Assembly: GCA_021777995.1 (NCBI GenBank)
Contig: JAJYCW010000006.1
Span: 1-64,000 of the forward strand
Reading direction: 5' to 3'
Length of the DNA stretch: 64,000 nt
Origin: a bacterium
Lineage (GTDB): Bacteria > Armatimonadota > Chthonomonadetes > Chthonomonadales > Chthonomonadaceae
Positions 1 to 8,542 of this stretch are shown in pieces (the first letter of the stretch is position 1; the number at the start of each line of letters is the position of its first letter). The notes under the pieces were generated by a model that was given only the letters and a program-made list of their open reading frames with translations, was not told the DNA's origin and did not search any database. The position numbers and the translations under genes were made by a program.

Positions 1-1226
1 TGAGTGGGAACATCCAACAGTCTAAACTTTACTCTGAAGTTTCGCCCGTCCGGCGAAGCAACTGGGGAAATCCAACTAACGACTGCGCGTATCTGCCTAT
101 ACCCGGCTACCTGCACCGTGGCAGCAGCGCCTACATGCAATCGGGATAAATCACGTGCCGGTGCAAGTGCTTCGGCAGCGGGGTTGGTTGTGGAGACAAT
201 GGATGCCAACGGCATTCCTGGTTGAGCAATCTCGCCAACCTGGATCGACGTATTGGCTACCACTCCATTGATAGGGGAAACCACCCTCGTCATCGCGTCG
301 GCTGCTGAAGCACCGTTCTGCCCCGCTTCTGCCTGATCAACACCTGCTTTAGCCGCGTCTAACTGCGATTGCGCCGCATGGGTTGCTGCCTTAGCCCCTC
401 GTAGAGCAAGCTGAAGTCCCCTTTTGGCCGCCAATAGTCCTGATTGTGCCTGTTGAAGTTGCTCCTCGGCGTGTGACACCTGAAACGGCGTACCGCCCTG
501 GTAACCGGCCCTAAGCGCTTGTAATTGCGCCTGGGCGGCGTTGAGATCCTGCACAGCCGTAGTGTATTGCGCCTTGGCGCCTGCTACATCCATTACAGAA
601 GCTCCACCAACAGCTGCAATTTTCTTCAGCCCCAACCATGCGTTCTTCGCCTGAATCACTCCGGTTTGGGCTTTAGCAACATTGGCCTGCGCGCCTACTA
701 GCTGGGCATGCTGTTGGCTAATTGCGGCACTTACACCCACCTTCGCGGCAGTTACACCGCTTTGCGCCTGCAACAGAGCTTGTCGGGCCTGCTCCACTTC
801 CCCTGCCCCTTTTATTTCGGCAGCGTTGACGCCTGTTTGGGCCAACCTCAACTGGGCACGAGCCGTTACCAGACCAGCTTTAGCCTGTTGCACCTGTGCA
901 GTTGCAGCACTCGAATCCAGGGTTAAAATGACTTCTCCTGCCGTAACTGCGCTACCAGATCGCGCGAGAATTGCACTAACCCTGCCGGGCTGCATGACGC
1001 CGAGCGACGCCTGAGCCGAAGGTATAATAGTGCCTATAAGGTGCACAGGCTCCGCAGACACGGGGTACGATTGCTTTTCAACAGGCTCGGTATGCCGCTC
1101 AGTGGCGACATGTGGGCGTGGTGCTTCAACTGCAGGGCGACTTTGCCGAGGAAGCAACAGAAGCACGGGCGCGATAAAGCAGACCACTAAGCCGATACCT
1201 GCCCCAAGCCTGATGTTCATCTTCAT
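1..1226 (-). CDS. HlyD/AcrA-family periplasmic adaptor subunit (3' end beyond window)
   Basis: This is the membrane-fusion subunit of a tripartite efflux or export pump, bridging an inner-membrane transporter to TolC. The reading frame opens at an ATG whose bases overlap the stop of the upstream tolC-like gene (ATGA) and stays open for about 408 codons to the window edge, so the C-terminus is missing. Residues about 6-24 form an N-terminal membrane anchor. Residues about 65-115 look like the first half of a lipoyl-like domain (GRVSAIL, SGSAVTAGEVILTLDSS). A long Ala/Gln-rich coiled-coil hairpin follows (about 110-300). The second lipoyl half reads VVSPINGVV and VGEIAQPG, and beta-barrel sequence follows. 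The inner-membrane transporter is not in the window and is probably the next gene to the left. The family call is firm; the substrate is unknown, though the hopanoid genes upstream suggest a lipid or envelope cargo. Confidence 0.88.
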   Translation of the reverse strand, partial: MKMNIRLGAGIGLVVCFIAPVLLLLPRQSRPAVEAPRPHVATERHTEPVEKQSYPVSAEPVHLIGTIIPSAQASLGVMQPGRVSAILARSGSAVTAGEVILTLDSSAATAQVQQAKAGLVTARAQLRLAQTGVNAAEIKGAGEVEQARQALLQAQSGVTAAKVGVSAAISQQHAQLVGAQANVAKAQTGVIQAKNAWLGLKKIAAVGGASVMDVAGAKAQYTTAVQDLNAAQAQLQALRAGYQGGTPFQVSHAEEQLQQAQSGLLAAKRGLQLALRGAKAATHAAQSQLDAAKAGVDQAEAGQNGASAADAMTRVVSPINGVVANTSIQVGEIAQPGMPLASIVSTTNPAAEALAPARDLSRLHVGAAATVQVAGYRQIRAVVSWISPVASPDGRNFRVKFRLLDVPT

Positions 1227-2524
1227 TGCGCCGCCTCTCGATCAGGCAGATCCTGCCCCATAGCGTGACGCAAGTTCGCCGCTGCATCCAGAATTGAAAC
1301 CCGTGCAGTATCAACTGCCTCACGACTCACCCAAAGCGCGTGTAGCGCCCTCTGCAAGTCCATTGCAGAACCTTTACCAACCTGGTAACTTACCATAGCC
1401 ACACGCTCCTGCGCGATTGCGGAATCTCGCGATACAAGCGCTGTATGCAGGTCAGCCTCTGCCTCTTCCAGCTGTAGTTTGCGATGCAATACGTCCAAGG
1501 TAATCCCGTTGATCGCCGTAGTAAGCAGAGATTGAAGGCGTACAATTTGTTCCTGCGCGGCCTCCGAATCTCGTCGTGACTGACCGCGATCAAGCAATGG
1601 CCACTTAAAATGAATCATCACTGCGGCATAGTGTTCGCGTTGAAGCGCCGTTGGTGTCTGCTCAGCTGCTTCTGCGCGCAAACTTAGCTGTGGCATCGAC
1701 TGGTCAGCGGCAAGAGTTCGACCTGCGGCCGCCTCCTGCATGTGAGCACGAATCAATGCTAACTCTGGTCTACGGTTCAAGGCGATCTTAACACACTGGT
1801 CTGTGGTGCCAAATATGACTGGGGGATTTTCGTTTATCTCACAATGGACGGGCGTTGCAAAGGCACGTCCCATCAAATTGTTAAGGTTATAGCGAGCGAG
1901 TAGAAGACCATCCTGCGCACGCTTTAGCCCGGCTTGTGCCTGGGCTATCGCGTCATTGGCGTCCCCAATATCAACTGGCTTACCGAAGCCAGCACCAATT
2001 TGCTGCCGTACGACCTGTTGGAACTGCTGTGACTCGGAGACTCCGCGACGAGCTTGCGAAATACCCCACTGCGCCTTGATTACACTGTCATAGGCCTCAG
2101 CAACAGAGAGTGCGAAGGAGCTCATTTGCTCGCGCCATTTCGCGTTGGCGGCATTCCGAATTGCAAGGTAGCGTGATCGAGCAGCGCTTAACCCGGCCCT
2201 GTAGAGTGGTTGGTCCAACCGTATTCCCACTCGACCAGAGGTCTGCGGAACGGTAACGTTCTCCGTCATGCCAGGCACGTCGAGTTTGCTGCCGGGCCCC
2301 TGAATGCCGCCCGACGCCACAAGATCTACCTTAGGCAGAGCAATTGGTTTATCCGATTCGGCACCAATGAGAGCAGCATCACGTTCTGCTGTGTAGGCAC
2401 GCGCCTGTGGGCTCTGTTTTACCGCGATGGTGATGCACTCGTTAAGCGGCAACAAGCCCCCTTTACCCTGTCCCATAGCTAACGAACTCGTGAGCATAAG
2501 CATCACGCCAATTCGAAGCTTCAT
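1223..2524 (-). CDS. TolC-family outer-membrane efflux protein
   Basis: This outer-membrane channel of 433 aa matches the usual TolC/OprM length. The first ~18 residues form a signal peptide ending near SLAMGQG. The body is the duplicated alpha-helical barrel typical of the family, with heptad-rich Ala/Gln stretches such as RRGVSESQQFQQVVRQQIG and the repeat-border motif LNNLMGR at about residue 210. The start overlaps the stop of hpnG by four bases and the stop overlaps the start of the hlyD-like gene by four bases, so all three are probably translated as one coupled unit. No N-terminal lipobox cysteine was seen, so it is not an OprM-type lipoprotein. The role as the exit duct for the adjacent adaptor is secure; the exported substrate is not known. 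Confidence 0.9.
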   Translation of the reverse strand: MKLRIGVMLMLTSSLAMGQGKGGLLPLNECITIAVKQSPQARAYTAERDAALIGAESDKPIALPKVDLVASGGIQGPGSKLDVPGMTENVTVPQTSGRVGIRLDQPLYRAGLSAARSRYLAIRNAANAKWREQMSSFALSVAEAYDSVIKAQWGISQARRGVSESQQFQQVVRQQIGAGFGKPVDIGDANDAIAQAQAGLKRAQDGLLLARYNLNNLMGRAFATPVHCEINENPPVIFGTTDQCVKIALNRRPELALIRAHMQEAAAGRTLAADQSMPQLSLRAEAAEQTPTALQREHYAAVMIHFKWPLLDRGQSRRDSEAAQEQIVRLQSLLTTAINGITLDVLHRKLQLEEAEADLHTALVSRDSAIAQERVAMVSYQVGKGSAMDLQRALHALWVSREAVDTARVSILDAAANLRHAMGQDLPDREAAQ

Positions 2525-3240
2525 CTTGGGGCACCAACCGTTCTACAGAAATCGTAAAGCGCAGCATGAAGTGAGGCGGTACCCGATTTAGCCCTGTTTC
2601 CGAGTTGGATGAGACCAGGGATTGAGTTTGGCCTAATAAGACATGCCAAAATGATCTTCAGCAGATTTGGCTGCCCGTTATGATCATTCAGCCGATTAAA
2701 ATCAAGGGGCATTTTATCATCGATACTGTCAGTAACAACCCGTAAAACCCCCCACGGCACACCTCGTTCAATAGCCGCACGAGCACATGCCGCGGACTCC
2801 ATATCAACGAATGACGGATGCTGGAGTCCATAAATGTTCGCAGCCTCGATCTTTTCTTTTCGGTCAAGTAGCACACGACTACCTGAAAGAAGCGTAGCAC
2901 CACGAACAGTAGATTCGTTCAGTGATTGGTCGAGCGCAGTTAACAGACAAGCATCGGGCGTGAGACTCTGCCGAGTTGCGTTTCGGTAACCAACAATGAT
3001 AGATTTAGGGAGAACCAAGGCGCCGACGGGCATATTCGAAAATGCCCCGCAATACCCACAAATCAAGAGACATTTGATTCGGCCCTGCGCAAGTACTGTG
3101 TGGATACTGGTGTACGCAGACGTCTCACCGGCCCCTGTAACAACAACTTGTGGTGCATTGGAACACGACGATAGTGAAAAGCCCGCACGCTCCTGGGGAA
3201 GCGCGAAGGCGATACAGAGTTCCGACAAATTATCGATCAA
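2521..3240 (-). CDS. hpnG: Hopanoid-associated phosphorylase/nucleosidase HpnG
   Basis: This is a member of the purine nucleoside phosphorylase/MTAN superfamily. In the hopanoid pathway HpnG removes adenine from adenosylhopane made by HpnH, giving ribosylhopane. Visible family features are the opening beta strand CIAFALPQE, the glycine turn VVTGAG near residue 40, and the catalytic/nucleoside segment FVDMESAA followed by VLRVVTDS. The start is uncertain: only TTG codons are available, at 3315 (62 bases inside ispH), 3240 and 3228. The 3240 start is used here because homology begins just after it and overlap with ispH is avoided; none has a convincing ribosome-binding site. It follows ispH with almost no gap and its stop overlaps the tolC start (ATGA). 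The pathway assignment is supported by hpnH and hpnA in the same run. Confidence 0.82.
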   Translation of the reverse strand: MIDNLSELCIAFALPQERAGFSLSSCSNAPQVVVTGAGETSAYTSIHTVLAQGRIKCLLICGYCGAFSNMPVGALVLPKSIIVGYRNATRQSLTPDACLLTALDQSLNESTVRGATLLSGSRVLLDRKEKIEAANIYGLQHPSFVDMESAACARAAIERGVPWGVLRVVTDSIDDKMPLDFNRLNDHNGQPNLLKIILACLIRPNSIPGLIQLGNRAKSGTASLHAALYDFCRTVGAPR

Positions 3241-3253
3241 TCGGAAACAATCT

Positions 3254-4138
3254 CTAGCTAGCAGGGACCGGTTCAAGTTCTGAGGTGACAACCTTAACGC
3301 GCACCGCCTCCACAAGGTCCTCAGGTGTAGATAAACCCGACGCGATTCCGATTACCCGGAACCCATCGAGATCACTAAGCTGTAGTTCCTCTGCATTTTG
3401 GACCTGAATTGTGTTAGGATTGTGATACCGGCACAGCGCGGCAAGTTCCACGGTGTTCGCACTGGTACGAGACCCCACAACAATCATAAGATCCACTTTT
3501 GCTGCCAGTTCCAGCGCATCATCCTGACGATTCTGTACAGGCCGACAGATAGTGTTTATAATTCTGATCTCTTTACACATCATTAGCATTTCGTTCACAA
3601 TGCTGTTGCAGAGTTCTAACGCATGAGTAGTCTGGAAAATGACTCCAACTTTCCGTAACAGCTTGTAACTCTTTTTCGCTTCATGAAGCTCATGAATACT
3701 ATCGATAACGAGTGCAGGGTTTTCAAGAGCTCCCAGGATTCCCTTGATCTCTGCATGGTTGCTGTCACCGACTATGACCACCTGGTACCCGTCGCGTTCC
3801 AACATCTGTGCGGCTTCTTGGGCGCGCAGGACGATGGGGCACGTGGCGTCCACCACATCGACTCCGCGATTCTTCGCCTCTTGCAGGCGTAGCTTTGGGA
3901 GTCCGTGAGCGCGAATGATCATGGTACCGGATTTCTCGTTACCGTAATCCTCAATCTTCCGCAAACCCTTCTCTTCCAGTTCGTCCGTAACACGCTTGTT
4001 ATGTACAAGGTCACCCAGAATAAACACGTCATTACGCTCTGCAAGCGCCTGCCGAGTAAGGTTTATCGCTCGCTTAACTCCAAAACAGAATCCGACTTCG
4101 CGCGCCATTATGACGGTACGACGAGAACTCTCACTCAT
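3254..4138 (-). CDS. ispH: 4-hydroxy-3-methylbut-2-enyl diphosphate reductase (IspH/LytB)
   Basis: IspH catalyses the last step of the methylerythritol phosphate pathway, reducing HMBPP to IPP and DMAPP with a [4Fe-4S] cluster. The 294-residue protein has the three conserved cluster cysteines in their usual contexts: GFCFGVKRA (C18), DATCPIV (about residue 100) and NTICRPVQNRQ (about 197). The active-site segment HNKRVTDEL and the IASGLSTPEDLVE C-terminal motif are also present. It starts at an ATG preceded by AGGAGG-like sequence. It lies between hpnA and hpnG, so isoprenoid precursor supply is co-transcribed with hopanoid side-chain genes; this linkage is known from other hopanoid producers. 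It is full length with nothing missing. Confidence 0.96.
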   Translation of the reverse strand: MSESSRRTVIMAREVGFCFGVKRAINLTRQALAERNDVFILGDLVHNKRVTDELEEKGLRKIEDYGNEKSGTMIIRAHGLPKLRLQEAKNRGVDVVDATCPIVLRAQEAAQMLERDGYQVVIVGDSNHAEIKGILGALENPALVIDSIHELHEAKKSYKLLRKVGVIFQTTHALELCNSIVNEMLMMCKEIRIINTICRPVQNRQDDALELAAKVDLMIVVGSRTSANTVELAALCRYHNPNTIQVQNAEELQLSDLDGFRVIGIASGLSTPEDLVEAVRVKVVTSELEPVPAS

Positions 4139-4182
4139 GCAAACCCTCCTGATATGCTCGCAGCGAACTAACCACTTGTGGG

Positions 4183-5184
4183 TTAATCAGTCTTAATGTA
4201 TCCATTGGTTCGGAACCAGACAACGGCCCGCTCCAGTGCGCATTCCACCGGAGTTTGGGGCAATCCCAACTCGTGCACAGCGCGAGAGGCATCGAAGAAC
4301 ATGGGATGACGCGCCATTCTCACACCGTCTAGCGGATGAGCCGGAGCCTTACCTATAGTACGCGCAATAGCGTTTTCTACTGCCACAGCGGCAAATGCAG
4401 CAGCAAAAGGCATGCGGATCTTCGGTGCGCGTCGACCAGCGATCCGTCCAAGCATCTCAAGTATATTCTTTAGCGTAAGATTTTCGCAACCCAAAATATA
4501 CTTGCGCCCCGCAACGCCTTTCTCACCGGCAAGTATTATGCCCTGGGCGACGTCGCGAACGTCAACCAGGTTAAGGCCGGTATCCATATAGGCTGGCATC
4601 TTGCCATTTAAAAAATCTACGACGATCTGCCCTGTAGGTGTAGGCTTAATATCATGGTCGCCCACGGGCGTGCTTGGGTTGACAATGACGATATCCTGCC
4701 CACCTTGAGCTAACTTGAGAACTTCCTGCTCTGCACGGTACTTGGAAAGCTTATAATGGCCCACCATGTCCGCCTCAGAGACCGCGGTATCTTCGTTAGC
4801 GGGCAAGCCACCTGCCAGATGCCCTAGAGTACCCACGGTGCTTGTGTACACTACACGGCGGACACTTGCCTTGCGGGCAGCCCTCATGACGTTCAGTGAT
4901 CCGGTCACGTTCGACTCATACAGGTCCATGGGGTTAGGTGCCCACAAACGGTAGTCAGCAGCAACGTGATACACCATCTCGCAGCCGGCAACGGCATTTT
5001 CCAGAGTATCTAAGTCACCTAAGTCACCTAACACCACGTCCACTAAATCCGGCTCTAACTCTCTCACATTATCAAGCCGACTTGTTGGACGCACCAGCAA
5101 GCGCACGCTCTCGCCTCGTGCAACCAGAAGTGCCGCGGTGTGGTAACCCACAAATCCCGTTGCTCCCGTTACCAACGATGTCAT
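4183..5184 (-). CDS. hpnA: Hopanoid-associated NAD(P)-dependent sugar epimerase HpnA
   Basis: This is an extended short-chain dehydrogenase of the dihydroflavonol-reductase/epimerase type, 333 aa. The N-terminal Rossmann motif is TGATGFVGYHTA (residues about 6-17) and the catalytic pair is YKLSKYRAE (YxxxK, about residue 143). The substrate-region signature VNPSTPVGDHD and the conserved phrase FLNGKMPAY match the HpnA subfamily. HpnA is widely found in hopanoid clusters and is thought to modify the sugar-like side chain, but its exact reaction is not firmly established. It starts 12 bases after hpnH and ends 44 bases before ispH, consistent with one operon. Confidence 0.9.
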   Translation of the reverse strand: MTSLVTGATGFVGYHTAALLVARGESVRLLVRPTSRLDNVRELEPDLVDVVLGDLGDLDTLENAVAGCEMVYHVAADYRLWAPNPMDLYESNVTGSLNVMRAARKASVRRVVYTSTVGTLGHLAGGLPANEDTAVSEADMVGHYKLSKYRAEQEVLKLAQGGQDIVIVNPSTPVGDHDIKPTPTGQIVVDFLNGKMPAYMDTGLNLVDVRDVAQGIILAGEKGVAGRKYILGCENLTLKNILEMLGRIAGRRAPKIRMPFAAAFAAVAVENAIARTIGKAPAHPLDGVRMARHPMFFDASRAVHELGLPQTPVECALERAVVWFRTNGYIKTD

Positions 5185-5196
5185 CAGGAAATATGC

Positions 5197-6198
5197 CTAA
5201 CCGGTTAGCGACCATGCCGCTAGCTGCAGCATGCCCTTCGGCGTTTTCATTGCTTCTTCGACGGCGCTGTGCTCAAACCCACTATGCATTTTACAGTTCT
5301 TGCATTTAGCATCCTGCCGAGACTCCCAATATTCCCAGTTGGTCTTGTTCCAAAAAGTCTCCCAATCTGGAATAAATTTCTCACCAACAAGGTAACAAGG
5401 CGCTTTCCATCCCATAGGAGTGTAATTAACCGTAGACCAGGGTGCACACGGGAGTTCCCGCATACCGGCTGCAAATTCCAGGAATGCAGGCGTAGCACTC
5501 ACCTTGTATTTATTGGCAAAATCGCGGATCTTGGAAAACTTCTCGTGAATCTGATCTTGCGTCAGGAACATATTACGCTCGACGCTCTCGTACTCATAGC
5601 CCGGAGAAATCAGAATGCCCTTGGCCTTAAGCCTATCCACGAGTCGGCACAGCTCTTCTACTTCGTCGACTGAAGTCTCCTTGAAGACGGTTGTGTTGAT
5701 GTAGATAGTGTAACCAAGCTTCACGCCTTGCTCAATCATTTTGATGGCATGATCGAAAACACCCTCGCGGTTACAGACAAAATCGTGGGTCTGCTTCATA
5801 CCATCAAGGTGGATCATGAGAAAAAGATTTGGACTTGGTGGAATAACATTAAACACCTTAGAGTCTAGCTTAAGTGCGTTGGTGCAGAGGATGATATATT
5901 TACCACGCGAGATCAGCCCTTCGCACAACTCCTTTAATTCTGGATAGAGGGTTGGCTCACCACCACAGAGGTTGATGATGGGAGCTCCGCAATCCTCAAC
6001 AGCCTTAAAGCAGGTCTCAAGGGACATTCGGTCTTTTAGCTTACCCGTGTGCCGCTCAACGGAGCAACCAAGGCAGGCAAGGTTGCAGGTATAGAGTGGT
6101 TCCAACATAAGCACAGTTGGATATCGGGTTTGCCCCGATTTCTCCATCTTGCGCCGATGTCGGTACTGGGCCATAGTAAAGCCAATGGGATATCGCAT
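5197..6198 (-). CDS. hpnH: Adenosyl-hopene transferase HpnH (radical SAM)
   Basis: HpnH is the radical SAM enzyme that joins a 5'-deoxyadenosyl group to diploptene, the first step in making extended C35 hopanoids. The 333-residue protein opens with the family phrase MRYPIGFTMAQY. It carries the radical SAM cysteines C38, C42 and C45 (CNLACLGC), followed by NLCGGEPTLYPEL. A C-terminal Cys cluster (CKNCKMHSGFE) is typical of the subfamily. It is the first gene of the hopanoid run; a possible -10 element lies about 75 bases upstream. Squalene-hopene cyclase is not in this window. The assignment is secure because the N-terminal block and both Cys motifs match the family. Confidence 0.95.
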   Translation of the reverse strand: MRYPIGFTMAQYRHRRKMEKSGQTRYPTVLMLEPLYTCNLACLGCSVERHTGKLKDRMSLETCFKAVEDCGAPIINLCGGEPTLYPELKELCEGLISRGKYIILCTNALKLDSKVFNVIPPSPNLFLMIHLDGMKQTHDFVCNREGVFDHAIKMIEQGVKLGYTIYINTTVFKETSVDEVEELCRLVDRLKAKGILISPGYEYESVERNMFLTQDQIHEKFSKIRDFANKYKVSATPAFLEFAAGMRELPCAPWSTVNYTPMGWKAPCYLVGEKFIPDWETFWNKTNWEYWESRQDAKCKNCKMHSGFEHSAVEEAMKTPKGMLQLAAWSLTG

Positions 6199-6269
6199 GT
6201 AAAAACCGATCCTCCTGAAATTGGTTAAATCAGTAACGAATTAATTAAAGTTAGAGATACATCGTATCA

Positions 6270-6275
6270 ATTATA
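6270..6275 (-). promoter_or_regulatory. Possible -10 element of the hpnH operon in a 300-base gap
   Basis: The 300 bases between hpnH and the upstream dehydrogenase gene hold no convincing gene. On the minus strand the hexamer TATAAT occurs about 75 bases before the hpnH start. No good -35 hexamer is visible 16-18 bases further up, so this is a weak promoter call. A 64-codon minus-strand frame at 6251-6445 overlaps it and was rejected. Confidence 0.3.
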
Positions 6276-6498
6276 CCTTGATATACGATTTCACCGTGAT
6301 TTAGTTGATCGGTAGAGGCACCAAGGTTATATGAAGGACCACAGGACGACGCCTTGATGCCAAAGGTGCAAGTTAAAGAAATGCCTTCTGCAATCTGGCT
6401 TGGTGAAGGTAACGAATAGGGCGAAGCGATCCTCAAAAGCTTCACTCGCCACCACGATTATGGGCGCTACGTCAAGTTCGTTTGATCACATACACTTT

Positions 6499-7509
6499 CT
6501 AGGCAAGTCGACGTAGCATGTCGGCACTTACCTCATGCTGTAGGGTCGCACCGGCGACATATCTTTTGTATTCATTAATGCAAAGGTCGGCCATACGGAA
6601 CACTTCCCTATTGGTGGCGCCTGCAATGTGCGAGCTGATGATAACATTCGGCAATGACAGCAGCGCGCTCGCCTCGCCTGTGGGCTCCGGGAACGTTACG
6701 TCTAGAAGAGCCGTAAGGTCCGTTCGACGACTTAACACCGCAATGAGATCCGTCTCAACCACTGTGGCACCTCGGCCGGTGTTGATGAACGTTGCACCAG
6801 GTTTTAAAGTGGAAAGTAGCGTGTGGTCAATAGTAGCAACGGTTTCAGGCTTGTCCGGTAGATGGTTTGAGATTACTGCTGCCTGCGAAAATAGCGATGT
6901 AATAGCCACTTTCTGCACACCAAGTTGTTCCGCCTCCTGAGAAGAGAGAAACGGGTCGTAAACAAGAATGTCGAGATCAAACGGAGCCAGGAGCTCTATC
7001 ACTCTGCGTGCTACTGCGCCACACCCAAGCAAACCAACTATTTGTGCGTACACCCCTGGTCCACGCCACGCCGAGCGAAAGCTCACTGGGCCACCGTCAA
7101 ATTCTCTCACATTTCGATAAAAGCCCTTTAAGGAGAGAAGGATCTGCGCCAGGGTAAATTGCGCCACGGGTTCTGCGTTTGCCCGCCATGCGCTCACAAT
7201 CCGAACGCCGGTTTGCAGCAATGGTGCTGCGAATGACTGAACGCTGCCCGCCGCATATAAGAGCAATTTGAGGTTTGGTAACGCTGTAACCTGTTCATCG
7301 GTAAGCAGAGGCATCCCCCATGTGCTAAAGATCACCTCCACCTCATGCAGCGCATCAAGATGTTGTTCGAAATTGACCCGGGTAACTACCGTGTCGTAAA
7401 GAGACGAAATAGACGCCACTTCATCGATCCTGCCCTCACCATAGACCATTTCAATACGGTTCTTGTCACCAAAGAAAAGCGCCTTTGGCATCTTAGGGTT
7501 GGCAGTCAA
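6499..7509 (-). CDS. D-isomer-specific 2-hydroxyacid dehydrogenase family protein
   Basis: This is an NAD-dependent dehydrogenase of the phosphoglycerate/glycerate/formate dehydrogenase fold, 336 aa. The dinucleotide-binding loop is GLLGCGAVARRV (about residue 163) followed by the acidic residue in LVYDPF. The catalytic Arg is in NTGRGATV, the Glu is in the TFPEP region, and the His is in SSHIAGATNRE near residue 293. The substrate is not predictable; hydroxypyruvate, phosphoglycerate and sugar-acid substrates are all possible. It is a single gene with its own upstream space (192 bases to the prepilin stop). An ATG start with an AGGAGG-type site just upstream is clear. Confidence 0.88.
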   Translation of the reverse strand: MTANPKMPKALFFGDKNRIEMVYGEGRIDEVASISSLYDTVVTRVNFEQHLDALHEVEVIFSTWGMPLLTDEQVTALPNLKLLLYAAGSVQSFAAPLLQTGVRIVSAWRANAEPVAQFTLAQILLSLKGFYRNVREFDGGPVSFRSAWRGPGVYAQIVGLLGCGAVARRVIELLAPFDLDILVYDPFLSSQEAEQLGVQKVAITSLFSQAAVISNHLPDKPETVATIDHTLLSTLKPGATFINTGRGATVVETDLIAVLSRRTDLTALLDVTFPEPTGEASALLSLPNVIISSHIAGATNREVFRMADLCINEYKRYVAGATLQHEVSADMLRRLA

Positions 7510-7596
7510 TTTTAACCTCCTGGCGCCAAGATTTAACTGTCAAGTGCAATTATACATCACTTTAGCGGTGCTGCGGCGAACCAGGACTGTTGTAGC

Positions 7597-7622
7597 CCGC
7601 GAGTGTGCCGTTTGTCTCGCGG
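7597..7622 (-). terminator. Possible hairpin terminator downstream of the prepilin operon
   Basis: A 7-base stem (CCGCGAG/CTCGCGG) with a 12-base loop lies about 80 bases past the prepilin stop on the minus strand. There is no clear U-tract, so this is only a candidate end for the operon at 7703-15682. Confidence 0.35.
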
Positions 7623-7702
7623 AGGAATAAACCATGGCCTCTTCATCAACGGAGCAATCCTTCAACCGCGGTGCGCACATTTACGAGCCGCATCGCCATC
7701 TA

Positions 7703-8542
7703 TTACGGCCACTTGCCGTTACCCCCAATCGACCAGTACCGAGAATCGGTAATCAGACTACCGGTTAGTAGTGCCGCAGCGTGCCCATCGCAAAAGAGAG
7801 TCATATTTCGGGATTTTGGATCTGGAAGCTTCAAGAGGTCGGTCAGCCCACTTTTGACCCATTGCGCGTTGTGGCGCCCGGCAAGTGTAGCTGCCGCACC
7901 ATTCACGTCTCCAGATAGTGGGCCACCACTGGCGCCTTCAAGATTGCTAAGTGCCAGGGCCGCGCCGGGTTCGTGGCCGTTGCACAGCCAGTCAGTCGTT
8001 TCGGTGATGAGGAGTGTACCAGACGGCGCGTCGACGGCGGCAGTTGTAGCGGCAAGGAACGTGCGAAAAGCGGACGAAGGGGTACGCCAGTTGACTATGT
8101 CATCGCTTACTCCATATGAGCTCACATTGCCGTGCCCACCGCATGCTAACTGCCCGTTTCGGTCTGGTGAGGTATCAGGGCACACGAAAACTGAAGGCAA
8201 ATCTGTTATAAGTGCTTCACCATGTGAACCGTTACCTGTTACAGGCTGAATATAGACACTAACAAGCTGAGGCCAGTACATGTACGGCTCACCAAACGTT
8301 ACATCGCCTGGTGTCTCATGCACGCCGCTGTAGTAAGGGAAATAGACTCCGTCGTAGTCCTGTGTATACATATCTGTGGCCAAGCCAATCTGGTGCAAAT
8401 TAGACAGGCATGCTGTTCTCCGGGCGGCCTCCCGAGCCTGCATGAACGACGGAAAGAGAAGAGCAGCAAGCAGGGCCACAATCGCAATAACTACAAGCAG
8501 TTCGATGAGCGTAAAAGCGCATCGATGAAGTGATTTTGTCAT
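7703..8542 (-). CDS. Prepilin-like secreted protein, N-terminal methylation motif and H-X9-DG-type C-terminus
   Basis: This is a 279-aa type-IV-pilin-like protein (pseudopilin). The prepilin peptidase site and hydrophobic helix are at residues about 9-32 ([23 protein letters not shown]), with the Glu at position +5. The following [18 protein letters not shown] and [14 protein letters not shown] blocks are the typical DUF1559/Armatimonadota-Planctomycetota form. The C-terminal [11 protein letters not shown] is the counterpart of the DG motif after conserved His. It is probably exported by a type II/IV-pilus-like machine. It is the last gene of the envelope operon and overlaps the upstream gene by four bases (ATGA), which argues for a role linked to it. 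The function of such proteins is unknown. Confidence 0.88.
   Translation of the reverse strand: MTKSLHRCAFTLIELLVVIAIVALLAALLFPSFMQAREAARRTACLSNLHQIGLATDMYTQDYDGVYFPYYSGVHETPGDVTFGEPYMYWPQLVSVYIQPVTGNGSHGEALITDLPSVFVCPDTSPDRNGQLACGGHGNVSSYGVSDDIVNWRTPSSAFRTFLAATTAAVDAPSGTLLITETTDWLCNGHEPGAALALSNLEGASGGPLSGDVNGAAATLAGRHNAQWVKSGLTDLLKLPDPKSRNMTLFCDGHAAALLTGSLITDSRYWSIGGNGKWP

Noticed and set aside
5010-5030. Short direct repeat (TAAGTCACC twice) in hpnA
   Set aside because: Encodes the repeated GDLGDL in the protein; no sign of a functional repeat element.
6251-6445. 64-codon minus-strand frame upstream of hpnH
   Set aside because: No family resemblance, no ribosome-binding site and it covers the likely promoter region.
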